A stretch of 50,646 nt of DNA, from the NCBI GenBank assembly GCA_948579355.1, contig CAPAOV010000016.1:13466-64111 (forward strand). The letters are read 5' to 3'. This DNA is from an uncultured Eubacterium sp. (GTDB lineage Bacteria; Bacillota; Clostridia; Lachnospirales; Lachnospiraceae). Positions 32,145 through 40,700 of the stretch are shown in pieces. The notes beneath the pieces were generated by a model that was not told where the DNA came from, made no database searches, and saw nothing but the letters and a program-made list of their open reading frames with translations. Position 1 is the stretch's first letter. Every line of letters starts with the position of its first letter. The position numbers and the translations under genes were made by a program.

Positions 32145-32166
32145 GACCGAAAGCATACTTTCGGTC
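32145..32166 (-). other. Hairpin between scfA and scfB
   Basis: GACCGAAAG-cata-CTTTCGGTC, a perfect 9-bp stem with no T-run. It may stabilise the short scfA message or partly stop readthrough. Confidence 0.6.
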
Positions 32167-32275
32167 AGCCCTCCATTGCATTCCAACATTACTCTTCCTT
32201 CTGTCTCTATATTTGCCATTTATGACACAAACAAGGGTGGCGGAGAAATACAGCAACCCCTTTACGAAACATCTC

Positions 32276-32416
32276 TTATTTATTTTCGCAGCTCTGATTT
32301 CCTACGGTACAAGAAGTCTTGCAGGCAGACTGGCAGGATGTCTGGCACTCGCCGCAACCGCCTTTTTTCATCGTCTCTTTCAGATTTTTCGTCGTTAATG
32401 TTTTAATTCTTTTCAC
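32276..32416 (-). CDS. scfA: SCIFF ribosomal peptide precursor
   Basis: 46-aa SCIFF peptide, too short for most gene callers. It has a basic leader (KRIKTLTTKNLKETMKKGG) and six cysteines at residues 21, 24, 28, 32, 36 and 43, within CGECQTSCQSACKTSC and the NQSC end. This is nearly the family consensus. The start is GTG 32416, with GGATGG nine bases upstream. The peptide is cross-linked by ScfB into a thioether ranthipeptide; its biological role is not known. It has its own sigma-A promoter. Confidence 0.93.
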   Translation of the reverse strand: MKRIKTLTTKNLKETMKKGGCGECQTSCQSACKTSCTVGNQSCENK

Positions 32417-32450
32417 AATATACACCATCCTTTTGTCGATAATCGTCTAT

Positions 32451-32479
32451 ATTGTAGCACAAACCGGAAATATTTTCAA
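32451..32479 (-). promoter_or_regulatory. Promoter of scfA-scfB
   Basis: TTGAAA, 17 bases, TACAAT on the minus strand, about 34 bases before the GTG start of scfA. Confidence 0.7.
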
Positions 32480-32509
32480 GCAGAATATCTCACTTTTTAG
32501 GACAATCGC

Positions 32510-32881
32510 TCACTTTTTCCCCAAGTGCAGCATTCCTCCGAGCATCCCTCCGAAAGAGCAGAGGAAAAACGCCGGTATAACACCGGAAATCTGTGTAAAA
32601 ACAGCGCGGTTGCAAATCATGGACACCGTCAGCAAAACGACATAATACAGCACGCCCTGAAGCAGTCCCCACAAATAGTGTCGGCCCTCCCGATTGGAAC
32701 TGACAATCATCCCGCTGATAAAACAGGATAACACATAAGCAAATATGATGATGCCGCGCACGACGCCTTCCGAGAGCTCCATCTTAAACATCAAAAACGC
32801 CAACAGCACTAAAACAACCGCCGAAATAATATAGGCCAGCACTAACCCTTTCCCCATCTGCAACACTACTTTTTTCTTCAT
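32510..32881 (-). CDS. Small four-helix membrane protein (TIGR04086-like)
   Basis: 123-aa protein with four hydrophobic segments and a basic start (MKKKVVLQMGKGL). The pattern VLAYIISAVVLVLLAF, then YVLSCFISGMIVSSNREGRHYLWGLLQG and GGMLGGMLHLG at the end resembles the TIGR04086 family of clostridial membrane proteins, for which no function is known. It lies upstream of scfA on the same strand, but scfA has its own promoter. GGGGGAGG precedes ATG 32881. Confidence 0.7.
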   Translation of the reverse strand: MKKKVVLQMGKGLVLAYIISAVVLVLLAFLMFKMELSEGVVRGIIIFAYVLSCFISGMIVSSNREGRHYLWGLLQGVLYYVVLLTVSMICNRAVFTQISGVIPAFFLCSFGGMLGGMLHLGKK

Positions 32882-32940
32882 AGACCCTCCCCCGTTTGTT
32901 TCCGTCTGCGATATTTCTTATCAATTTAACATATGAGTCT

Positions 32941-32968
32941 TTGCAAAAAAATAGAACTGTGCTACAAT
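32941..32968 (+). promoter_or_regulatory. Promoter of the PHP gene
   Basis: TTGCAA, 16 bases, TACAAT, about 44 bases before the start codon. Confidence 0.55.
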
Positions 32969-33012
32969 AGATTGCAAAACCAAAAAAACAGACGTTAGAA
33001 ACGGAGGGAACC

Positions 33013-33858
33013 ATGAAATATATTGACCTGCATGTCCATTCCGTCTGTTCGGACGGAACATTTACACCAGAAGAATTGGTAGAGCTTGCCATAAACAATG
33101 ATTTAATTGCTTTCGCGCTTACCGACCACGATACCGTTGACGGTGTGGAACGGGCTATCCTCGCTGCCAAAGACAGAAACGTGGAAGTCATTCCCGGCAT
33201 CGAATTATCTTGTGAATATACAATCGAGCCTGAGCGCAAAAAGGAAATCCACATTTTAGGATATCAATTGGACTGGAAGCACCCCGGACTGTGCGAGGCG
33301 CTTACTGCCGTCGCCGACGAGCGCGACAACCGCAACCGGAAAATGTGCGCCAATCTGTCTGCCGCCGGTTATCCCATTGACTACGATTCGCTTGTCGCCC
33401 GTTTTGGCAATAAGATACTGACGCGCGCGCATTTCGCCCGCTTTTTACTGGAACAGGGCGCCATTCCCAGTCTGGACGCAGCTTTCAAAAAGATACTGGC
33501 GCAGGACGGGCCTTACTTTGTCATGCGCAAATATCTGACCCCCAAAAAGGGAATTGAATTAATCCAACAAGCCGGGGGCATCCCTGTGCTGGCACATCCT
33601 TTATTGTACAAAATGTCAGTTACGGAAATCCGAAATATGATTGTTGAATTAAAAGAATACGGACTTAAAGGTATCGAAGCGCTCTATTCGAGAAATCGGG
33701 GCACTGATGAAGCTTTTGTCCGCAAGTTAGCAGATGAATACGATTTATTTATTACCGGCGGCTCCGATTTTCACGGAACGAATAAGCCGGATATCGAACT
33801 CGGCCGTGGAGAGGGTAAACTCCGCGTTCCCGTTATGCTCTTAGAAAATTTGAAATAA
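33013..33858 (+). CDS. PHP-domain phosphoesterase (YciV/TrpH-like)
   Basis: 281-aa polymerase-and-histidinol-phosphatase domain enzyme. Metal-binding motifs are DLHVHSVCSDGTFTPEELV, ALTDHDTVDG, PGIELSCEY, HILGYQ, and ITGGSDFHG at the end. The closest studied relatives (E. coli RNase AM/YciV and Chromobacterium 3',5'-bisphosphate nucleotidase) remove 5' ends of RNA or dephosphorylate pAp. GGAGG lies ahead of ATG 33013. Its 3' end overlaps thiE on the other strand by 26 bases. Confidence 0.88.
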   Translation: MKYIDLHVHSVCSDGTFTPEELVELAINNDLIAFALTDHDTVDGVERAILAAKDRNVEVIPGIELSCEYTIEPERKKEIHILGYQLDWKHPGLCEALTAVADERDNRNRKMCANLSAAGYPIDYDSLVARFGNKILTRAHFARFLLEQGAIPSLDAAFKKILAQDGPYFVMRKYLTPKKGIELIQQAGGIPVLAHPLLYKMSVTEIRNMIVELKEYGLKGIEALYSRNRGTDEAFVRKLADEYDLFITGGSDFHGTNKPDIELGRGEGKLRVPVMLLENLK

Positions 33859-34462
33859 GCGTTTCAGCCGCGGCAGTTATATCCCTCTTCGCCAAGATTG
33901 CGGATATGACTGCCGCTCCGTCTACTCCGGTTGCTTTTAGCGACGATATGTTTTCCGCATTGATGCCACCGATGGCAACGACCGGAATCTCAACCTGCTT
34001 TTTAATTGCCGCCAATTCTTCCAATGTCACATGAATTGTATCTGCCTTTGTCGATGTTCCAAAGACGTCCCCCACACCGAGATAATCTGCGCCCGATTTC
34101 CACGCCTCTTCCGCTTTCTCCAATGTGTTTGCCGTAGCTCCGACAATCTTATCCGCCCCCAAAATGTCTCTGGCAGCCCAAACCGGAATATCGGTCTGCC
34201 CCAGATGCACACCGTCGGCGCCAACCGCCAAGGCAATATCCAGACGGTCGTTTATCAACAGCGGAATTTCATAGGCGTCGGTAATTGCTTTTACTTTCTC
34301 CGCCTCTTCATAAAATTCTCTTGATGTGCAATCTTTTTCCCGCAGTTGTACTACCGTAACCCCTCCCTGTATCGCCAGTTCAACCGCCTCTTCCAACGTA
34401 TCGGTCGTCATCAGCCGCCGATCGGTACATAAGTATAACGTGTAATTCATGTCCGGTTTCAT
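33833..34462 (-). CDS. thiE: Thiamine-phosphate synthase
   Basis: 209-aa TIM barrel (EC 2.5.1.3), joining HMP-PP and thiazole phosphate. Motifs are TVVQLREKDCTSREFYEEA, PLLINDRLDIALAVGADGVHLGQTDIP in two adjoining parts, GATANTLEKAEEAWKSGADYLGVGDVFGTSTK in part, and PVVAIGGINAENI. Length is usual. It is the last gene of the operon led by the DUF5717-like gene, 32 bases after the coiled-coil protein, and there is no thi box (TPP riboswitch) just upstream. No other thiamine genes are in the window. Confidence 0.93.
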   Translation of the reverse strand: MKPDMNYTLYLCTDRRLMTTDTLEEAVELAIQGGVTVVQLREKDCTSREFYEEAEKVKAITDAYEIPLLINDRLDIALAVGADGVHLGQTDIPVWAARDILGADKIVGATANTLEKAEEAWKSGADYLGVGDVFGTSTKADTIHVTLEELAAIKKQVEIPVVAIGGINAENISSLKATGVDGAAVISAILAKRDITAAAETLISNFLRA

Positions 34463-34494
34463 TTTCTTAATCCCCCTGTTTTATGCGTACTTTT

Positions 34495-35715
34495 TCAACG
34501 CTCTGTCTTATCCAATGGCACACCGCTCAAAATCCGCTCCACCTCTACTGCATACTCCGGTTTTTGACTGCGTATCGACTCCATTTCTTCTAAACAATCC
34601 TGCATCACTCCCGTATTATAATCCAACTGTTCGCGCAGCTTCTGCCGCTGTACATTGAGGTCGTGTCTCACCTCGACCATTTCTTTCGGCTCTACCAGCG
34701 CCGCTACCTGCCCCAGCCAGATATCACAGTCTTTAATGCCGAGACGCCGCAGCTCTGCCAATAAAATCTTATTGTTTTCATCAATACGGATACTCGTTTC
34801 CCTCTGTCTTGCCCATTCGCGCTTTGCCTGCAAATACTGTTTGTACACATAATCCAATTCGGTTACGTTTCTCACCTGATATTTCAGATACATATAATCC
34901 AGCGTCCGCACATTGTTGACATATTTTATTTTTACACGGTTGCTTAAAAATATGGCGCGGTTACATTTCTTTTCCGTAATTACCATATCCACCCGATTTT
35001 TTCTCGCCTCATTGAGAACAATCGCCGCCAGTACAAAACCTGCTGCTACCGCAATGACAAACGGCATACCGATATCCAGTTTAAAACAATATGCCAGCGC
35101 CACGAGCATGGCTCCGGTAGCGACAAGCAGTGCGGTCAGGCATTTACCGACGGTTTTTAGCATCGCTTGCCTGCGTATAATATCTTTCTTGTCTGCCAGC
35201 AATAAATTCTTCTCGCCAGCCAACTGCCGCAAGTCATTTTTTATTTTCATCTGCAAATCCTCATAGCCTTGCAGTTTCTCAATGTCTTTCCGTACGTTTT
35301 CCTCATGTTTCTCCATCGCCCTGCGCTGGGCATCCGTAAATTTGTATTCCTGCTTTTGCAGCTTTCTCCGCTCTTTCGTCAATTCCACAATCACCTGCGC
35401 TGCGGTGAGAAGACGCAGCTTCTCTTCGTCCGGCGCCTGATCCAGCAATTGGATGTCTTTCAGATAGGAAGTAACCTGACCGTACTCAAACTTAATGTCC
35501 TCACATTGGCGCTTCGCCTCGACAATCGCCTCATTGAGCCGCTGCAGATAGGCGACGCGGGCATGGTCATCCCGCACATCAATTTTCTCCTTTTCCACCT
35601 GTACCGGTGCGTTTTCCAGCTCCTCCAACAGCGGATTCGTACTCTCGGGATTATCGTTCTCCGTGGCAGTTTCTTCCGCTGCCTTTTTACTCCTGAATTT
35701 TTTCAGCCATCCCAT
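34495..35715 (-). CDS. Coiled-coil membrane protein, unknown
   Basis: 406-aa protein: an acidic N-terminus (KKFRSKKAAEETATEND), a long charged coiled coil (about 50-185, e.g. QRRAMEKHEENVRKDIEKLQ), two closely spaced membrane helices (TALLVATGAMLVALAYCF and MPFVIAVAAGFVLAAIVL), then a second helical region with YKQYLQAKREWARQRETS and a C-terminal coiled part. A short loop between the two helices places both coiled parts on the same side of the membrane. No family recognised. AGGAGG precedes ATG 35715 and the gene is 15 bases after the TPR-like gene. It is the likely membrane anchor of the system. Confidence 0.7.
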   Translation of the reverse strand: MGWLKKFRSKKAAEETATENDNPESTNPLLEELENAPVQVEKEKIDVRDDHARVAYLQRLNEAIVEAKRQCEDIKFEYGQVTSYLKDIQLLDQAPDEEKLRLLTAAQVIVELTKERRKLQKQEYKFTDAQRRAMEKHEENVRKDIEKLQGYEDLQMKIKNDLRQLAGEKNLLLADKKDIIRRQAMLKTVGKCLTALLVATGAMLVALAYCFKLDIGMPFVIAVAAGFVLAAIVLNEARKNRVDMVITEKKCNRAIFLSNRVKIKYVNNVRTLDYMYLKYQVRNVTELDYVYKQYLQAKREWARQRETSIRIDENNKILLAELRRLGIKDCDIWLGQVAALVEPKEMVEVRHDLNVQRQKLREQLDYNTGVMQDCLEEMESIRSQKPEYAVEVERILSGVPLDKTER

Positions 35716-35730
35716 GCTGCCACCTCCTTA

Positions 35731-36498
35731 TCAGTACACAAATGCCTGTCGCATGCAGGCCTTGTATTTTGTAATATCGTCTTTTCGTTCTTCCGGCATG
35801 CGAAAATCCGCCAACGCCTCCTGATAACGTCTCCGGATTTCCTCTCTTTCCTTTTGAGAAACGTCAAACGAGAGCGCCTCTGCCTCAAACTCCGCCTCTT
35901 TCCCAAGCATAAGCAAAATCCACAAATAGTGTTGCAGCGAATCGCTTTTGTGATTTCGCACATAAGCCTCTTTGAAATCTTCCATCGCCTCTTCAAACGA
36001 AGAAATATAAAAATGAGCAATCCCCTGATTGTGTAAAATGTCTCCATATTCCTCCGGCGTAAAATTGATTGCAAAACTCCCGTGCAGCAATTTACGGTAT
36101 TCGTGAAGACTTCTTGCATAGCAGCCGGCGCGGAGATAATTATCGGCTTTGATTTTCTTTTTCTTATATATTGGCAAATTCGTTATCTCATCTAAAATGT
36201 CTACTATTTGTCTTATTTCCTCTTCCTTATAATAATCGCAGCTACATAATACAGCTACAACCAAATCTTTCATACCGTGCTTTTCTTCTATCATATATTT
36301 CAGCTTTACCGATAAAACTGACATATCGAGTTCTTCTGTCAGCCATACCGGCAGGGCAGGCTGAAAAAAATCTTCGTTAATCGTATATATATGATTGTAT
36401 ATATAATAACACAGTTCCTCAATACTATACACCTGTCCGGCATGATACGGCATTGTATACGGCTTATCAGCTACTTTGCCTTTTCCAAGAATTACCAT
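35731..36498 (-). CDS. TPR-like helical protein, unknown
   Basis: 255-aa soluble protein. The middle to C-terminal half holds TPR-like units (ADNYLRAGCYARSLHEYRKLL, then GDILHNQGIAHFYISSFEEAMEDFKEAY) with the usual small residues at helix turns. The N-terminal 120 residues are mostly helical and unknown. ATG 36498 has GGAGGG four bases ahead; the upstream GTG has none. It sits between the ATPase-like gene (14 bases) and the coiled-coil gene (15 bases), so it is very probably part of the same assembly. Confidence 0.65.
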   Translation of the reverse strand: MVILGKGKVADKPYTMPYHAGQVYSIEELCYYIYNHIYTINEDFFQPALPVWLTEELDMSVLSVKLKYMIEEKHGMKDLVVAVLCSCDYYKEEEIRQIVDILDEITNLPIYKKKKIKADNYLRAGCYARSLHEYRKLLHGSFAINFTPEEYGDILHNQGIAHFYISSFEEAMEDFKEAYVRNHKSDSLQHYLWILLMLGKEAEFEAEALSFDVSQKEREEIRRRYQEALADFRMPEERKDDITKYKACMRQAFVY

Positions 36499-36512
36499 GA
36501 CGCCCTCCACTC

Positions 36513-37712
36513 TCAGTCTAATTTAAAACTTTTCTCCCAAATCCGGTGGGAAGTAGGGAAAAATTCTCCAAACCCTTTGTCTTTTAATGTCACCACACAG
36601 GTGTCGGGAGAAGAAAACCGTACCCGCATACCAATCCGGCAATGTCTGTCTACCCTTGTGAGAACCGGTTCTAAATCCAGCAAAAATTGCTTTTCCCCCT
36701 GATGAAATACATTTCTTACCATCAAAAGAATCTCATTATCCCCATCGGGAATTATGTCCACCTCTTCATCTACCAGATACCACGGCGTTCCTGCTTTTGC
36801 CAGTACGATTTCCTGCTCGCCCGCGTCGGCATATGCTTTTATCCATACATAATTTTTTATCATCTCGTCATCTAACAACAGATAGCTTTCCAGACGGGGT
36901 GTTTCCGCTATCTCCCGTGCAGCAAAGCAGGCCCCGCTCACATACAGGTTCTGCCCCTTGAACAGGCGGCGCCCGATACACAATTTGCGAAATACTTCGT
37001 CCGCCCAGCTCCCCTCAAAACCATCTCCCGTCATAAACAAAGTGGAGAGAAGCTGTTTATGCACCGCTCCATAGATAACATTTTCAATGACAGAAGCCTG
37101 ATATTCCTCACCGGAAGCCGGAAATTCTATTGCGTCCGAATAATCTTTTTCATTCACTCCCACCAGTTTTGGTTTCTTCGTGGAATCCACGTGCATCTGG
37201 TAATAGGTAAGATGTCTGTTATAATAATCAAACAGTCCGACGTCGTGAACCCATATGTCCTTTTTCTGATACAGAACATAGTACAGAAAACTTTGCTTAT
37301 ATCCTGCCACAAAGGCACGCTCTTTTCCTATGCCGATTTTTTCCAGAGCCTCATATATAATCTGCGCAAATTCCTGCGTGACATCCCTTGCCGTCACGAC
37401 CAGTTGCCGTATCGTTTCCCCGGGATACTGCTGCCTCGTCAGCGACAGGGTTTTACGAAAAAAATGAGCAAGCACATTGGCCGGATGGGAATGTCTCCCA
37501 TCCATTACAATTTCCTCTCCCCGTCGGATTTTATCAACAAATCCCACGAGAGGTTTCCTGCCCTCCATGACAATTTCCGTGTCAATGAACGCATCCGGAT
37601 TCTCCTCCGTCCGGCCGATTAATACCGGCTCTCTTGTTTTTTTGTCATACACTGCAATCTGCGTCTTCTCATCTCCCAGATTATACCCTAAGAGCAATGT
37701 CCTCTCGCCCAT
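36513..37712 (-). CDS. Hsp70/actin-fold ATPase-like protein (DUF5716-like)
   Basis: 399-aa protein with the ASKHA pattern in order: phosphate-1-like LLLGYNLGDEKTQIAVYD (6-23), phosphate-2-like VHDVGLFDYYN (155-165), adenosine-like LFMTGDGF (225-232) and the Hsp70 helix VSGACFAARE (258-267). The residues after about 275 look like a beta-rich domain (VLAKAGTPWYLVDEE, LLMVRN, FLLDLEP), as in the Hsp70 substrate-binding part, but no helical lid follows. The phosphate-1 Asp is Asn (YNLG). It follows the large protein by 30 bases. The Hsp70 resemblance is my inference; the family name rests on memory of such pairs. Confidence 0.7.
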   Translation of the reverse strand: MGERTLLLGYNLGDEKTQIAVYDKKTREPVLIGRTEENPDAFIDTEIVMEGRKPLVGFVDKIRRGEEIVMDGRHSHPANVLAHFFRKTLSLTRQQYPGETIRQLVVTARDVTQEFAQIIYEALEKIGIGKERAFVAGYKQSFLYYVLYQKKDIWVHDVGLFDYYNRHLTYYQMHVDSTKKPKLVGVNEKDYSDAIEFPASGEEYQASVIENVIYGAVHKQLLSTLFMTGDGFEGSWADEVFRKLCIGRRLFKGQNLYVSGACFAAREIAETPRLESYLLLDDEMIKNYVWIKAYADAGEQEIVLAKAGTPWYLVDEEVDIIPDGDNEILLMVRNVFHQGEKQFLLDLEPVLTRVDRHCRIGMRVRFSSPDTCVVTLKDKGFGEFFPTSHRIWEKSFKLD

Positions 37713-37742
37713 GTTTTCCCCCCTCCGGAGCAGCCTGCCCCA

Positions 37743-40700
37743 TCAATGTATCACAAATAACCGTTCCGCCGCATAACGGGCTCTCTCATAAGCGCTTCTC
37801 ACTTCACGGTATTTGTCCTCATCCTCTTGTTCTTTTGCTTCTATCATTTCATTCACCATCCGGAAAAAACCTTGGGAAACAGTTATATCTTTCGCACGCC
37901 TGACCGTCAGAAGTCCCGTTTTCTCATCGGTTTCCTCTTCGTAAATACAACATTTCTTCTCTTCATCGCCAAAGAGGAGAAGTTCTCTCGTAAACACCCC
38001 CGGAAAAACCTGCTTCATCGGCTGCCGCTCCATCTCACCATCCGGCTTTTGCTCACAGAGAAAGACATCTCTGTCCGTTCCGCTGTAATATTGGACAAGT
38101 ACCGTATTTTCAATCTCATGGGGTACGTTCACTTTATTGATATAGTCTTTCATAAACGCCAGAATAAGCCCCTCGCCGGCGCATTTTTCCAAGCTTAGTT
38201 CAACAAATTCTTTTAGTTTTCCAGTAAACGTCTTCTGTTCACGGTAATAACGTAAAGCGGCCAAAACCATAACCAAATCTTTTTCATAGCGCGCTTCTTT
38301 TTCAATGAGAACAAAAAGTTCCTCGGACAACTCGGTTCGCTCCACCACATATTCATAAGCATATCGGGATAAAAATGCTTTTGCCAGCATACGGTTATCG
38401 CCTTTTTCGTAATATTCCTGATATAAAGGCACATATTCCGTCAAATCGGCGTCAACAAAAAGCAGTTGTGCCAGCAGCCGTTCGTCTGCCTCTTCGCCCA
38501 TTTCCACTTCCGGCATTTTCCGGCAGATACGATAAATCGAAGCCATCGTGGCGACATCTCCCATATAATAGCGGAGCAGATATTCCATCGCCGCCTTTTC
38601 ATAATGCTTTTTTCGATATAAATGGAACGCCCATTTCAGCAGCAGCGGCTCAAATTCACCGGAATTTTTTTGTATCAGTTCCGTCACCAGCATCGAAAGC
38701 GCAGCAAGCTCGCATTGTTCCACGCCTCCCCTGCATAACATTGCTGTAGCCTTGTCAAACATACCCTGATATATGCAGTCCGCTGCAACGTCTCCGAGAC
38801 GCTCCCGTTTTATCTTATCCGAATCTATATTATCTAAAATTTCTAACAACAGCGGTATATTTTTTGTCTCCCGGTAATAATCATACAGACACAACAACAC
38901 TCTCTGCTGCATGTACTCCCGCAGTTTTTTGCGCTTTAGTACCCGATGGAGAACTTCCGCATGCTGCTCGTCTATTTTCGCCATCCGCTCAGCCTTTGCC
39001 GCCAGATGAATGAGAAGCGGGAGACATTCCGCCCCCTCTTCATAACACTGCCACGCAAAGTTGTCAAAATCAAGCAGACGCTCCATACGGTATTCTATCG
39101 TCTCTGTATAATACCGTCCAGCGTCGTCCACAAAATATATTTGTACATTCGGGGTGTAGATTGCAACCTGTGTATATCCGTTTTCAAGCGGATAATAAGT
39201 CTCTCCCTCACATTCTTTGTGAACGACAACAACACCGTCCATCTGCTCATTGTCGCACCAAATCCCGTAACTGAACATAATGTGCGACACGTTTACCGCA
39301 ACTTCGTCGCGAATCTCTTCCCCGTCCAGAAGCTCTTCGTACAAAACAGCCAGATGTGGAGAGATTCGACGATGTTCCAATTGATGAAAGGCAAATTCTT
39401 TGATTTGTGTATGGTACATCCGGTAAAATTCCGGACGCTCGCTGCTGTTTTTCACAATGTAGGAATATAAGAAAGCTTTACAAGTCGCATTCAGATGGTT
39501 CTCATACTGAAAGTAGGAAAGTACAACGTCCGGCAAGCGGGTCACCTTTTCATAATCCATCGTATACATATAGTACTCGAATAAATCGGTCAGCCGCAGA
39601 CGCTTGGCGACGCCTTTGGCAAACCACGGAAAATACTTTACATGACGAATTTCATTTCGTATGAGCATACTGCAGATGGCATGCAGCGTGTCAGTCATAA
39701 CAAAAAAATCGTACAACTGCTGCAAAATGCGAAATACCGTCTCGTCATAAAAGGGAAGACGCTCTGCCAGAAAACTCACCGCCATGGAAACTTCTTTCGT
39801 CGTTAAATCCCGCTTCAATCCGTAGTCCACCGTATTTACCGTCACCGTATCCAGACTGGCAATCAGCGTGGCGTCCTCCCGATAAGCCTGCATCATCACC
39901 GAATACAGAAAGGGACTGCTGCTGCCCGCCTCTAACTGCGCACGGACATCTTTTTCCAACAGGCGGAGCGAACGATACCGCTTATCTATCTGCGTACGGA
40001 TATACGTCAGCGAACTCGTCTGGTATCCGTTTTCTTCATAAGCTTCTATCAGATGAAGCAGGCGTTCCTTATCTTCTTCCCGTTTTGTATACAACGTCTT
40101 TACGAACTGAATCGTAATATAGCTTTCGACTTTGGAAGTTTCTGCCCCCAGCGGAGGCACTTCCAAATTTTCCGTCTCCTGAAAAAAGGATAAAATATCT
40201 TCCTCTTCGCAAAGAATAATAGCGATGTAACCTCTCATAGCCAGACTGTATCTGCCGCTCACTTTTTCTAATATGTAGCGGTTACTTTTGAGGAAACTCT
40301 GAAAATTTGTCCTAGTGATTCTCTTTTCCTGAAACGCCAGATACATTTGTATCATAGTAGCGATTGCTGCTTTTTTTGCCCGATTGATTTTACGCTCCTG
40401 TTCCCCCCACTGGTTGTGCGCCTCAATCTGCACAATCTTCTTCTCATAGGGCGTCTGCAAGATGAGCTGTCCGAAACGACGCCCCTGCGGCACTTTATCC
40501 GCCACAATGGTAAACTCTAAAATATCCTGCTTATGTTCAAACTCATCCGTCCACAAAACATGAATATGCGGCTCAATGAAATCTGCGGTACTCGTAACAT
40601 AAATTCCGGTGTGTCCCCATGTGTTTACCCGTATCCGCAGCGTATCCTGTATGTCCGTTCCATTCAGTTCATATGATATTTGATTGCCGCTCTCATGATG

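Noticed and set aside
30701..32416. Novel lanthipeptide or sactipeptide cluster
   Set aside because: The six-Cys spacing and the maturase match the known SCIFF system, so it is not new.
33863..34520. TPP riboswitch for thiE
   Set aside because: No CTGAGA-type thi box is found in the short gap before thiE or in the neighbouring coding region.
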